64,000 nucleotides of DNA from Haliscomenobacter sp. (GTDB taxonomy: Bacteria; Bacteroidota; Bacteroidia; Chitinophagales; Saprospiraceae): the NCBI GenBank assembly GCA_016707205.1, contig JADJHZ010000024.1:338501-402500 (forward strand), written 5' to 3'. The translations under genes and the position numbers were made by a program. A model generated the notes under the pieces. It did no database searches. It worked only from the letters and a program-made list of their open reading frames with translations, and was not told the DNA's origin. Shown piece after piece: positions 17,604 to 26,435 of this stretch. Each line of letters starts with the position of its first letter. Positions within the stretch are counted from its first letter, which is position 1.

Positions 17604-18917
17604 TTACATTTTGCGAAACATCCACTTGCCGAACTCCTTCAGCGTCACCTTTTTCCCATACATCAAAATACCCACCCGGTAGATTCGCCCCGACAACCAG
17701 ACGAAGGAAACCGACGTAGCAATCAACAACACCACCGAAACCAGAATTTCCCATGCTGGCGGGTTGAACGCCAGGCGGGCTGGCATCACAATGGGGGAAA
17801 ACAACGGAAAGATAGACGACCAGACCGCCAGGCTCGAATTAGGCGCCTGCACCGCAGCCATCATGATGTACAAGGCTAAAATGACCGGGATGACGATCGG
17901 CAGAGTCAGCGATTGCCCCTCGCCCAGATCGTCGCTCATCGAGGCGCCTACTGCGGCGAAGAAAGAAGAGTACATAAAATATCCCCCAAGGAAGTAGATA
18001 ATAAATAAAGGAAAGATCAGCCACCAGTTGATATTCTGGATTTCGCGGAGCCCCAGAGCCATCATCTGCTCCATGTCATCCGGGTCGATCTCCGCACCGG
18101 GTTCCATTGCCGAAAACTGCCCGGTGTCGATACCGAAAACCGCCTGGACGATAAACATCAGCGAAGGGATCAGGATTGCCCATACCGCCACCTGGGTAAG
18201 CCCCACTGCGCCAACTCCGATAATCTTGCCCAGCATCAGATGAAACGGCCGGACGCTGGAGATCATCACTTCCACAATCCGCGTGGTTTTTTCTTCCATT
18301 ACCGAACGCATAACCATGGCGCCGTAAACAAAGACCACGATGTACATGATGAAACCCATAATCATCCCAATGCCGGCGCCAATGGCGCTGGTAATGGTCG
18401 AATTATCGGCGCCGCCTTCTTTCAGTGGTTCCGGATCCAACTCCACTCTGGTTTCCAGGGCCTCCAGTTGTTTGCGCTCCAGGTTCAGCTTCCGGATCTT
18501 GTACTCCCGCACGGCATCCCGGATGCGGTCTTTAATCATCAGTTCGATGTCGAGGGTAGGGGCGTCTTCTGCATAGTAGAAGAGCGTATAGTTGTTGGCC
18601 ATCAGGTCTTCCATCGGAGGAACTTCCAGGATGGCGTCGTATTGCAGGGAGTCCAGGTGCTTGCGCAGGAAATCCAGGTCGTAATCCACGAACTTGAAGA
18701 ACAGGTTTTTTTCATCTTTCAGCGCCCCCTGCAGGATCGCGCTTTTGTCGATAACCGCTACCCGCCGGCTGTCGTCGCTTTCGTATCCGAAAATGACGGC
18801 CACAACAACAAAAAACAACGCGAAAGCAAACGGAGTGATCAGCGTGGCAAGGATAAACGATTTACGGGTAACGCGGGTTAAATATTCCCGCTGTATGATA
18901 AGCCAAAGTTTATTCAT
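17604..18917 (-). CDS. ABC exporter permease, NatB / ABC-2 type
   Basis: A 437-residue permease with an N-terminal membrane segment (about 20-45), a large extracytoplasmic domain, then about five more membrane segments from about 180. The layout matches NatB-like ABC-2 permeases. It starts 32 bp downstream of the ATPase gene and forms a two-gene operon with it. NatAB relatives export Na+ or antibiotics; no substrate can be read from the sequence. Confidence 0.88.
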   Translation of the reverse strand: MNKLWLIIQREYLTRVTRKSFILATLITPFAFALFFVVVAVIFGYESDDSRRVAVIDKSAILQGALKDEKNLFFKFVDYDLDFLRKHLDSLQYDAILEVPPMEDLMANNYTLFYYAEDAPTLDIELMIKDRIRDAVREYKIRKLNLERKQLEALETRVELDPEPLKEGGADNSTITSAIGAGIGMIMGFIMYIVVFVYGAMVMRSVMEEKTTRIVEVMISSVRPFHLMLGKIIGVGAVGLTQVAVWAILIPSLMFIVQAVFGIDTGQFSAMEPGAEIDPDDMEQMMALGLREIQNINWWLIFPLFIIYFLGGYFMYSSFFAAVGASMSDDLGEGQSLTLPIVIPVILALYIMMAAVQAPNSSLAVWSSIFPLFSPIVMPARLAFNPPAWEILVSVVLLIATSVSFVWLSGRIYRVGILMYGKKVTLKEFGKWMFRKM

Positions 18918-18949
18918 GATCTCGAATTTTGAAAATTTGGGGCAAACAA

Positions 18950-19885
18950 TTAATGGCCGGAAGCAGCCGCCAGACCGGCGTTCGACTGTTCGACCTGGCG
19001 GATAAAAATCTCATTCAGGGAAGGCAGAAGTTCGTTAAACGCATTTATCCGGACGCCCTGATCGATCAAATAGCCCAGAAGTTGATTGGACGCTGCGCCT
19101 TCCAGGAGCTGGACCACTACGCTCCTTCCGTTTTCTTTGACGATCCGGGCTTTCGACGAAAGGTCTTCGGGCAGTTTCCCTTCAAAATCGATCCGGAACT
19201 GATGCTCCTTGAATTGATTCCGAATGGCCTTCACCTCGCCTTCGAGGATGTTTTTCCCCTGATTGATCAAAACGATATGCTCGCAGATCTCTTCCACCTG
19301 CTCCATGCGGTGCGTAGAAAAAATGATGCTGGTCCCTTCCTTCTGCAAGTGGTGGATCTCGTCCTTAATCAGGTTGGTATTAATGGGGTCCAGGCCGGAA
19401 AACGGCTCGTCGAGAATTAATAACTTGGGCCGGTGGAGCACGGTAGCGACAAACTGGATCTTTTGCTGCATCCCTTTGGACAGTTCTTCCACCTTTTTGT
19501 TCCACCAATCGGAGATCTCGAATTTTTCGAACCACAGGCGGATCTCCGATTCAGCTTGGGCTTTGGATAGCCCTTTCAACCGGCCGAGGTAGAGCAAATG
19601 GTCCCCGATTTTCATTTTCTTATAAAGTCCGCGTTCTTCCGGCATATACCCAATGTACTCGGGGTGCCTGCTGTTGAGGCGCTCCCCGTCGAGAAAAACG
19701 CTCCCGGAATCTGCCTGGGTAATGGTGGTAATAATGCGGATCAAGGACGTTTTTCCCGCTCCGTTCGGTCCCAGCATGCCAAAAATAGAGCCTTTGGGCA
19801 CAGAGAGCGTGATCCGGTCCACCGCCACTTTTTGGTCGTAGACCTTAAGGACCTCTTCTAATCGTAAGATCGGATGGTTTGTCAT
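18950..19885 (-). CDS. ABC exporter ATP-binding protein, NatA type
   Basis: A 311-residue ATPase. Walker A GPNGAGKTS is at 39-47, the signature is LSKGMQQK (a variant of LSGGQ), Walker B is LLILDEPFSGLDP, and the switch His is in STHRM. The C-terminal 80 residues form the DUF4162-like tail of this family. First gene of the operon with the permease. Confidence 0.93.
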   Translation of the reverse strand: MTNHPILRLEEVLKVYDQKVAVDRITLSVPKGSIFGMLGPNGAGKTSLIRIITTITQADSGSVFLDGERLNSRHPEYIGYMPEERGLYKKMKIGDHLLYLGRLKGLSKAQAESEIRLWFEKFEISDWWNKKVEELSKGMQQKIQFVATVLHRPKLLILDEPFSGLDPINTNLIKDEIHHLQKEGTSIIFSTHRMEQVEEICEHIVLINQGKNILEGEVKAIRNQFKEHQFRIDFEGKLPEDLSSKARIVKENGRSVVVQLLEGAASNQLLGYLIDQGVRINAFNELLPSLNEIFIRQVEQSNAGLAAASGH

Positions 19886-20201
19886 AGGTTCACCTTAGAA
19901 TTTCCTCTAAAATAAGCGGTTCTTTTCCAATTTCGGGATTCATTTCTATCAAAAGGTCTCAATCATCGATTGGGAGCCTCCTTTTCGGTTCCAACCACCT
20001 GCTTTTTCAGACCAAGCCCAGAGACCGAAGAAAACGCTTCCGCCCGCAGCGTCAGGGATACCCGCGTTTTTCACAGGGAAAGCGCTTTACCATTCCCTTG
20101 CGCAAATGCCCCATTCCCCATACCTTTGTCTCCATTAAGTGACCTTTCCCCGAATCTTTCGTCACAAAAAAGATTTTTTTTAAAAAAAACCTTTCGGAGA
20201 A
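19886..20201. other. Divergent spacer
   Basis: A 316-bp spacer between the ABC ATPase (minus) and the coiled-coil protein (plus). It must contain both promoters, but I find no TAnnTTTG box with a good upstream partner, and no repeat or RNA structure I can support. Confidence 0.4.
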
Positions 20202-20898
20202 ATGAAAATACTTGCGATTACGGTGCTGTTGGTCCTGTTCTTTGTGCCGGTGGTCGCTCAAGAGGAGCAAAAAGAACAAACCCGGGAAGAACTATTTCAA
20301 AACAGCGCCAGTCAAATGATCATGTCCAAAGGGTTGCGCAGCAACCTGAGCATTAACCTGCCCGACGTTAAGAAAAAACTGATCGATCGGGTATGGAGTA
20401 ATTACACCCGCTCCCGGTTTGACAGCCGGGCCAAGTACGACCGCAAAGCTAAAGAATTTGTGGCCGAGGGCGCCAAGGTAAATGCCGTAGCCTCCTACCC
20501 GGTCAACCTGGTCAGCCGGAGTTCGCAGTCAGGATCGGGCGTTCAGTTCCATCTTTGGATCGACATGCAGGGCGCTTTCTTAAACAGAGGTCAGCCCCCG
20601 CCGCATGTCCGACGCCTACGCCATCCTGGAAGACTTTGCCCGGGAGGTGGAGCGGGAAAAGATCCGCCTGCAGATTGAGGAAGAAGAAAAGAACCTGAAC
20701 CGTCTGGAAAACGATCTGCGCCAGCTCAAAAACGCCAAAATCCGCTACCACCGGGAGATCGAATTTGCGGAAGCACGCATCCAAAAAGCCAAAGAAAACA
20801 TCATTAAAAACGAAAAAGACCAAGTAGGCGCCGCCCAACGCATTGAGGCCCAAATCCAGGCCCTGGAAGCGGTCAAACGACTGCTAACTCAACTTTAA
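20202..20898 (+). pseudogene. Secreted coiled-coil protein, frame broken by one base
   Basis: Unrecognised family. A signal peptide (MKILAITVLLVLFFVPVVAQ) leads into a charged region and a WIDMQG strand. The frame then fails, and the adjoining frame (MSDAYAILEDFAREVEREK) gives a long coiled coil rich in Glu, Lys and Leu to the end. Removing one base from the C5 run at 20595-20599 gives one frame of 231 residues. The parts fit together in sense, so an indel error or recent mutation is likelier than two genes. The role may be periplasmic and structural; this is a guess. Confidence 0.65.
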
Positions 20899-20941
20899 AT
20901 GCGCCCGGAGGCTCCGGAGGCATTCTACCCCTCACACCGTG

Positions 20942-20972
20942 AAAACCTCTGCAAAACAGAGGTTTTCTTTTA
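20942..20972 (+). terminator. Rho-independent terminator after the coiled-coil gene
   Basis: A perfect 10-bp stem AAAACCTCTG/CAGAGGTTTT with loop CAAAA, followed by TCTTTTAT. It lies 43 bp after the stop codon at 20898. Confidence 0.85.
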
Positions 20973-21174
20973 TATCCCATTTTTTATCCACACTAAATTC
21001 CCGCTTTTCCAAAGAGTTTAAAAAAATACCCTTTCCGTTTCCCCTGAGTTTTATTACCTTATTCCACCTTAGGCAATAAGGCCAAAGCCGGATTTCCACA
21101 TTTTCATCAAAACAATCCACAAATGCCCCCAAACCGGCTGGTGGATTACCGAAAACCAATTTGGGAATAATTGA

Positions 21175-21182
21175 TAAGTTTG
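21175..21182 (+). promoter_or_regulatory. Possible -7 box of dnaB promoter
   Basis: TAAGTTTG matches the Bacteroidota -7 consensus TAnnTTTG, 21 bp before the dnaB ATG. The expected upstream TTTG at 20 bp is not clear, so this rests on one box only. Confidence 0.4.
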
Positions 21183-21203
21183 GCAAAAGGATAGCGGTAG
21201 CGC

Positions 21204-22730
21204 ATGGATCAACCCAAAAAACCAACCGGCAACAAGGACAACCTTCCGCGCAATGCACGGACGCGCAGGGAAGACTTGTCGAATTTTGTCTTCGGCAAGA
21301 TTCCTCCCCAGGCCATTCCACTGGAAGAAGCCGTTCTGGGGGCCATTATGCTCGAAAAGGACGCCCTTTCGGTGGTCCTGGACATCCTTCAGCCCGATAG
21401 CTTTTACCTCGAAGCCCACCAGATGATCTACCGGGCTATGAAGCGTCTTTTTGAACGCTCCTATCCGGTAGACCTGCTTACCGTTACGGAGGAACTCAAA
21501 AAAGCAGCCCATCTCGACGCAGTCGGAGGTCCGTATTTCATTGTCGAACTCACTAATAAGGTGGCTTCCGCAGCCAACATCGAATACCACGCGCGGATCA
21601 TTTCCCAGAAATACATTCAGCGCGAACTCATCCGGGTTTCGACCGATGTCATCCGCAACGCCTACGAAGATACCACCGATGTCTTCGACCTGCTCGACGA
21701 AGCGGAAAAAGGCTTGTTCTCCATTGCAGAAAAGAACATGAGCCGCGGCTACGACACGATGGGCTCCCTGGCCAGCAAAGCCCTCAAACAGATCGAATTG
21801 TTGAAAGACAAGGAAGAAGGCCTCACCGGAGTACCCACCGGATTTACTAACCTCGACCGCCTGACTTCCGGCTGGCAGCCTTCCGACCTGATTATCATCG
21901 CCGCCCGCCCGGGTATGGGTAAAACCTCTTTCGTATTGTCCCTGGCCAAAAACTCCGCCGTAGATTTCAAAAAAGGGGTGGCCTTGTTTTCGCTGGAGAT
22001 GTCCTCCATTCAGCTCGCCCAGCGCCTGATCTCCATGGAGGCAGAGATCCCGCTCAACAAACTGCGGAGCGGCAAGATGGAAGACTACGAATGGCAACAG
22101 CTAAAAACCTCTATTGAACATATTAGCGAAGCGCCCATTTTTATCGACGACACGCCAGGAATCAACATCTTCGAACTGCGCGCCAAATGCCGGCGGATGA
22201 AATTGCAGTACGACATCCAACTCATCGTAATCGACTACCTCCAATTGATGAGCGGCGGCGGCGAAAACCAAAAAGGAAACCGCGAACAGGAAGTCAGCGC
22301 TATTTCCCGGGCCCTGAAGGGCATGGCCAAAGAGCTCCAGGTGCCGGTCATCGCCCTCTCCCAGCTCAGCCGGGCAGTGGAAGTGCGCGGCGGGACAAAA
22401 CGCCCCCAGTTGTCTGACCTTCGCGAATCGGGTAGTATCGAGCAAGACGCCGATATCGTTGCCTTCATCTACCGCCCGGAATATTACCAGATCCTGGAAG
22501 ACGAACAGGGCCAATCTCAAAAAGGGGTTGCCGAAATCATCGTGGCCAAGCACCGGAACGGCGCCACAGACACCGTCAAACTCCGGTTTACCGACCAGTT
22601 TGCCCGGTTTTCCAACCTCGACGACCCCGACTTCGGCGTTTTCCCCGGCGATGTGTTCCAAAGCCCGGCTTTCCCCAACGTTATCACCAGGCCTTCCCGC
22701 ATGAACGACGATGAGGACATCCCGTTCTGA
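21204..22730 (+). CDS. dnaB: Replicative DNA helicase DnaB
   Basis: Hexameric helicase that unwinds DNA ahead of the fork and recruits primase. 508 residues: N-terminal DnaB domain (about 36-140), linker, and RecA-like domain with Walker A ARPGMGKTS (234-242), Walker B LIVIDYLQLM, and the H4 region LSQLSRAVEVRGG. An N-terminal extension of about 30 charged residues precedes the domain. There is no intein. It stands alone with a terminator in front. Confidence 0.96.
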   Translation: MDQPKKPTGNKDNLPRNARTRREDLSNFVFGKIPPQAIPLEEAVLGAIMLEKDALSVVLDILQPDSFYLEAHQMIYRAMKRLFERSYPVDLLTVTEELKKAAHLDAVGGPYFIVELTNKVASAANIEYHARIISQKYIQRELIRVSTDVIRNAYEDTTDVFDLLDEAEKGLFSIAEKNMSRGYDTMGSLASKALKQIELLKDKEEGLTGVPTGFTNLDRLTSGWQPSDLIIIAARPGMGKTSFVLSLAKNSAVDFKKGVALFSLEMSSIQLAQRLISMEAEIPLNKLRSGKMEDYEWQQLKTSIEHISEAPIFIDDTPGINIFELRAKCRRMKLQYDIQLIVIDYLQLMSGGGENQKGNREQEVSAISRALKGMAKELQVPVIALSQLSRAVEVRGGTKRPQLSDLRESGSIEQDADIVAFIYRPEYYQILEDEQGQSQKGVAEIIVAKHRNGATDTVKLRFTDQFARFSNLDDPDFGVFPGDVFQSPAFPNVITRPSRMNDDEDIPF

Positions 22731-22906
22731 TTCCGTCCTCTCTTTTTCTCTTTACTACCTGTTTACCTGCATCCGGAAACACTTTTTATCCCTTCGTTTT
22801 CCCCGTCTCTAAAGCTAATCTTGTAGTTTTTTTTTAATACACTTCCCGGTCTTTCCTTGGGCTTCCCCCTTTTTTTCCGTTAATTCGCTACAAATCCTGA
22901 CCCAAT

Positions 22907-23893
22907 ATGGAAAACCAACCCATCCTGCATCCCGATCGCAACCTGGCGATGGAACTCGTTCGCGTAACCGAAGCTGCCGCCATTTCTGCCGCCCGCTACA
23001 TGGGAAGAGGAAACAAGATCGAAGGCGACGGCGCTGCGGTGGATGCCATGCGCGCCTTCCTCAGCACGGTTAGCATGAAAGGCGTCGTCGTCATTGGCGA
23101 AGGGGAAAAAGACGAGGCCCCCATGCTGTTTAACGGAGAGCAGGTGGGCACGGGAAAAGGCCCGGAAGTGGACGTGGCCGTAGACCCCATCGACGGCACC
23201 CGGCTACTGGCCTTTGGCCGGCATAACGCCATTTCCGTCATTGCCGTTGCTGAGCGGCACTCGATGTGGAACCCGGGCGGTTCGCTCTACATGAACAAGA
23301 TCGTGGTAGGAAAAAAAGCGAAAGAGGTGATCGACATCCGTCTTTCCGCCAAAGAAAATCTGGTTCGCATTGCAGAGGCCCTGGACCGCAACGTGAGCGA
23401 CCTGACCGTATTCGTTTTAGACAAACCCCGTCACTTAAAACTGATCGCCGAGATCCGGGAAGCAGGCGCCCGAATCACCCTGCATACCGATGGCGACGTG
23501 ATGGGCGCCCTCCTGGCTGCTGCCCCCGACTCCGGCGTCGATGTCCTCATGGGCATCGGAGGAACCCCGGAAGGCGTCATCGCCGCTGCCGCAGTGAAAG
23601 CCCTCGACGGAGGCATGCAAGGAATGCGCGCGCCCCAACTCGACTACGAAATAGACCGCCTCAAAGAAGAAGGCTGCGACCTCGGCGAAGTACTAACCCT
23701 CGACAAGCTGATCCGCTCCAACAATACCTATTTCGCTGCTACCGGGATCACCGGCGGCACTTTCCTGGAAGAAGTGCGGTTTGAGGAAGACGGCGTAGTA
23801 ACCACGTACAGCATGGTCATCCGCTCCCGCACCGGGTCGCTGCGGTTTATCAAAGGCGTACACCAGCTCGAACGCAAGCAAATGCCGAAGTAA
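22907..23893 (+). CDS. glpX: Fructose-1,6-bisphosphatase class II
   Basis: Hydrolyses fructose-1,6-bisphosphate to fructose-6-phosphate in gluconeogenesis, with Mg2+ or Mn2+. The 328 residues match GlpX throughout: IGEGEKDEAPML, the metal motif DPIDGTRLLAFG, and GGTPEGVIAAAAVKAL. Length is normal. It converges on the sugar symporter; both act in sugar metabolism, but no shared regulation is visible. Confidence 0.95.
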   Translation: MENQPILHPDRNLAMELVRVTEAAAISAARYMGRGNKIEGDGAAVDAMRAFLSTVSMKGVVVIGEGEKDEAPMLFNGEQVGTGKGPEVDVAVDPIDGTRLLAFGRHNAISVIAVAERHSMWNPGGSLYMNKIVVGKKAKEVIDIRLSAKENLVRIAEALDRNVSDLTVFVLDKPRHLKLIAEIREAGARITLHTDGDVMGALLAAAPDSGVDVLMGIGGTPEGVIAAAAVKALDGGMQGMRAPQLDYEIDRLKEEGCDLGEVLTLDKLIRSNNTYFAATGITGGTFLEEVRFEEDGVVTTYSMVIRSRTGSLRFIKGVHQLERKQMPK

Positions 23894-23921
23894 ACTAAAC
23901 GTTGGGACGTTGAGGCTGATG
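23894..23921. repeat. ACGTTGGG short array in convergent spacer
   Basis: AAACGTTGGGACGTTGAGGC between the convergent glpX and symporter genes; a two-unit member of the ACGTTGG family filling almost the whole spacer. Confidence 0.5.
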
Positions 23922-25286
23922 TCAGACCAGATTTCTGGGGCGGTACCCTCTCAATCCATAGAAGACCAGATAGGCATACGCAACCAACGGGACGACAAAG
24001 GAATATTTTACGCCAATCGACGGAACGTCGGCCAGAATTCCCTGAAGCGGGGGAAGAATAGCGCCTCCTACGATCATCATGACCAGAAAAGAAGACCCAT
24101 AACTGGTGAACTCCTTTAGCCGGTCGATGGCCAGCGTAAAGATATTGGACCACATGATGGAGTTGAACAACCCAATGCCCAAAACCGTCCAGAGCGCAAT
24201 TTGGCCTCCGGTGGTCATCGTCACGGCAAGCAAAACCATATTGAACAAAGCGAAAACCGCCAGAAGGCGGGAAGGCATGCTTTTCCCCAGGAAAAAAGCG
24301 AAGTAGTTCAGCACCAGCATCGCCAGAAAGCCAAAGGCCATGGTATAATCCATTCCTCGCACGGAAACAATGCCTAAAACGACCAAAAACGCGAGCAAAG
24401 GCACCGCAGCCATATACAAAGGCTTCCGCTTCTCCTGCCCTTTGCCGCTCAGCGCGATCGCGCCCATAAATCGCCCGATCATTGCGCTGCCCCAGTAAAA
24501 AGCGACGTGCGCGCCCGCCGTTTTATTGTCGAATGCAATAGTCGGGTCCGACTTGAAATACAGTGCCAGGAAACTGCCTACCGAAATCTCCGCTCCCACG
24601 TAAAAGAATATCGCCACGGCCCCCAGATAAAGCTGGGGGTAATCGAAGATGCTGAAGCTCCGCGTATGCTTTTCCTCGTATTGGATCGAAGGCAAATGCA
24701 GCGCGTTGAACAACATAGCTATGATCCAAAGGGTAACGGCAAGCGCAATATAAGGAACCTGCAACGAACGCACTTCCACCGCCTGGCCCTCCGCCACATT
24801 TTGAAGGATCAGTACCGCGCCAATCAAAGGGGCGATCGTATGCCCCAGGGAATTAAACCCTTGGGCCAGGTTGAGGCGGCTGGCCGCCGTCTCCGGAGAT
24901 CCCAGCACCGCTACATACGGGTTGGCTGCTACCTGCAAAATGGTGATCCCGGAAGCGAGGATAAACAACGCCAGCAAAAAAACGCCGTACATCCGCACCA
25001 CCGTGGCCGGGTAAAACAACAGACACCCCAACCCCATCAATGCCAAGCCCAACACGATCCCCCGTTTATACCCCAACTTGCGGATGATCATCCCCGACGG
25101 CCAGCTCATGACAAAATAAGCCCCAAAAAAGAAAAACTGGATTAATTGCGCCTGCCAGTACTTGAGCTGAAACGCCTGCTGCAAGTGCTGCACCAACGTA
25201 TCGTTCAGAGAGGTCAGCAAGCCCCAGAGAAAAAACAGGGCCACCAGCATGACAAAGGAAAAACCGGATTGATTTTTGGAAACCAT
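23922..25286 (-). CDS. Sugar:H+ symporter of the FucP / glucose-galactose MFS family
   Basis: A 454-residue major facilitator with 12 membrane segments. FucP-like features: LFFLWGLLTSLNDTLVQHL in segment 1, an early KLGYKRGI loop, NPYVAVLGSPETAASRLNLAQGFNSLG, and the late MWSNIFTLAI segment. It likely imports fucose, glucose or galactose with protons. The 98-bp tandem array 25291-25388 begins 4 bp upstream of the start codon, so the leader of this gene consists of repeats. Confidence 0.9.
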   Translation of the reverse strand: MVSKNQSGFSFVMLVALFFLWGLLTSLNDTLVQHLQQAFQLKYWQAQLIQFFFFGAYFVMSWPSGMIIRKLGYKRGIVLGLALMGLGCLLFYPATVVRMYGVFLLALFILASGITILQVAANPYVAVLGSPETAASRLNLAQGFNSLGHTIAPLIGAVLILQNVAEGQAVEVRSLQVPYIALAVTLWIIAMLFNALHLPSIQYEEKHTRSFSIFDYPQLYLGAVAIFFYVGAEISVGSFLALYFKSDPTIAFDNKTAGAHVAFYWGSAMIGRFMGAIALSGKGQEKRKPLYMAAVPLLAFLVVLGIVSVRGMDYTMAFGFLAMLVLNYFAFFLGKSMPSRLLAVFALFNMVLLAVTMTTGGQIALWTVLGIGLFNSIMWSNIFTLAIDRLKEFTSYGSSFLVMMIVGGAILPPLQGILADVPSIGVKYSFVVPLVAYAYLVFYGLRGYRPRNLV

Positions 25287-25290
25287 TGGA

Positions 25291-25388
25291 GGTACGATTT
25301 ACGAGGTACGATTTACGGGGTACGATTTACGAGGTACGATTTACGAGGTACGATTTACGAGGTACGATTTACGAGGTACGATTTACGG
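25291..25388. repeat. Seven exact-period 14-bp tandem repeats against the symporter start codon
   Basis: Seven copies of GGTACGATTTACGA (two end in G instead of A) with no spacers, 4 bp from the symporter ATG. On the symporter's strand the unit reads TCGTAAATCGTACC. Copies this uniform can change number by slippage, which would alter the leader or promoter spacing. Short open frames across the repeat are not genes. Confidence 0.95.
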
Positions 25389-25409
25389 TTTAAGAAGTTC
25401 GAGGTGTCA

Positions 25410-25496
25410 GGTACCAGATAGATCGTACTTCCTTACTCACATACCTCATGCTTCACAGACTTCGTACATCGTACTTCGTACATCGTACATCCAAAA
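25410..25496. repeat. Reverse-oriented GTACGAT-family words
   Basis: GATCGTACTTCC and repeated CTTCGTACATCGTAC words at 25422-25434 and 25460-25493 are complementary in sense to the 14-bp array at 25291-25388, allowing a long imperfect fold-back between the symporter and the arginine operon. Confidence 0.65.
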
Positions 25497-25610
25497 GGGG
25501 AAGTTAAAAAGTAAACAGAAAAGGAGCGCCACACCTGGCGAAATAATTTCACTCCGGCTGTTGGAATTCGTAGAATGGAGGAATTTAGGTTAAAATTAAC
25601 TACCGGCGTA

Positions 25611-25641
25611 TTGCAAATACCGCACCGACCCGCTACTTTTG
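25611..25641 (+). promoter_or_regulatory. Promoter of the arginine operon
   Basis: TTG at 25611-25613, a 20-bp spacer, and TACTTTTG at 25634-25641, which fits the Bacteroidota consensus TTG/TTTG-N20-TAnnTTTG. Transcription would begin near 25645-25650. A TGCAA/TTGCA inverted repeat at 25651-25667 lies just after the start site and could be an operator. Confidence 0.7.
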
Positions 25642-25649
25642 CTTCTTAT

Positions 25650-25727
25650 ATGCAACAGACTATTGCACATATTACCCATCTTACTCCTTTTGTTCGCCGC
25701 TTCCCGCGTCGCCCCGGGCGGGCGTAA
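25650..25727 (+). CDS. Possible arginine-rich leader peptide
   Basis: A 25-codon ORF beginning at the predicted transcription start: it opens MQQTIAHITHL and its last twelve codons include five Arg codons (CGC CGC, CGT CGC, CGG) before TAA. The Arg codons lie within or just before a GC-rich hairpin (CCCGC 25703-25707 with GCGGG 25718-25722) followed by CGTAATTTTATTT. This is the layout of a ribosome-controlled attenuator for arginine genes. No ribosome-binding site fits between promoter and ATG, so translation would be leaderless; that weakens the case. Confidence 0.4.
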   Translation: MQQTIAHITHLTPFVRRFPRRPGRA

Positions 25728-25735
25728 TTTTATTT
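25703..25735 (+). terminator. Possible attenuator hairpin in the arginine leader
   Basis: CCCGC and GCGGG can pair around a 10-base GC-rich loop, followed by TTTTATTT at 25728-25735. A second hairpin, GGCAGG/CCTGCC (25747-25752 with 25761-25766), follows. The first resembles an intrinsic terminator with a short stem. Whether an alternative pairing exists needs folding. Confidence 0.4.
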
Positions 25736-25847
25736 CCAACCTTCAGGGCAGGGTTTGCTTCCTGCCAGCTTTCAAAGCCGCTATATTTTTATAACCATCA
25801 GGAAAAGCCCCTTTGGTGCAACCTGGCAAACGCAATTTCCAAAAGAA

Positions 25848-26435
25848 ATGGACATAACCATCGAAGTAGCTTCTGCAGCGCATGCCCAATATGCGGAAGC
25901 AATCTGCAAGATGATCGCCGAATCAGCCAAAGCCCGCGGAACCGGGATTGCCGAGCGCAAACCGGAGTATATTCTGGAAAAAATGGCCAAAGGCAATGCG
26001 GTTATCGCCCTTCAGGGGGATCAGCTTGCCGGCTTCTGTTATATTGAAACCTGGGATCACGGGAAGTACGTAGCCAACTCTGGCCTGATCGTCAATCCGG
26101 AACTCCGGCGCCTGGGCCTGGCCAAATCCATCAAGGAAAAGGTGTTCAACCTCGCCCGGGACAAATACCCTCAAGCCAAGGTATTCGGCATCACGACCAG
26201 TCTGCCGGTTATGAAGATCAACAGTTCTCTGGGGTACCTGCCCGTCACTTTTTCCGAACTGACACAGGATCCCGCCTTCTGGGACGGTTGCCGGTCTTGC
26301 CCCAATTTCGACATCCTCGAACGCAATCAAAAACGCATGTGCCTTTGCACGGCCATGCTTGCCCCTTCCAAAGAGGAAGATCTGGCCATGAAACGCGATT
26401 TATCCAACCTAATTCTGACCCAAAATGAAAAATAA
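25848..26435 (+). CDS. GNAT acyltransferase of the arginine operon (probable N-acylglutamate synthase)
   Basis: Start at MDITIEVAS (25848); the open frame upstream is leader. 195 residues with GNAT features: LAGFCYIETWDHGKYVANSGLIVNPELRRLGLAKSI has the acetyl-CoA loop RRLGLA. A cysteine-rich tail (DGCRSCPNFD...RMCLCTAML) is typical of the Bacteroidota protein found beside argG. It likely makes N-acetyl- or N-succinylglutamate, the first step of arginine synthesis. The last 11 bases overlap argG, so the two are translationally coupled. Confidence 0.8.
   Translation: MDITIEVASAAHAQYAEAICKMIAESAKARGTGIAERKPEYILEKMAKGNAVIALQGDQLAGFCYIETWDHGKYVANSGLIVNPELRRLGLAKSIKEKVFNLARDKYPQAKVFGITTSLPVMKINSSLGYLPVTFSELTQDPAFWDGCRSCPNFDILERNQKRMCLCTAMLAPSKEEDLAMKRDLSNLILTQNEK

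Noticed and set aside
25276..25593. Open frames with repeated GTIYEVRFT-type peptides
   Set aside because: They are translations of the 14-bp array, which keeps frames open by its composition. No start signal or family.
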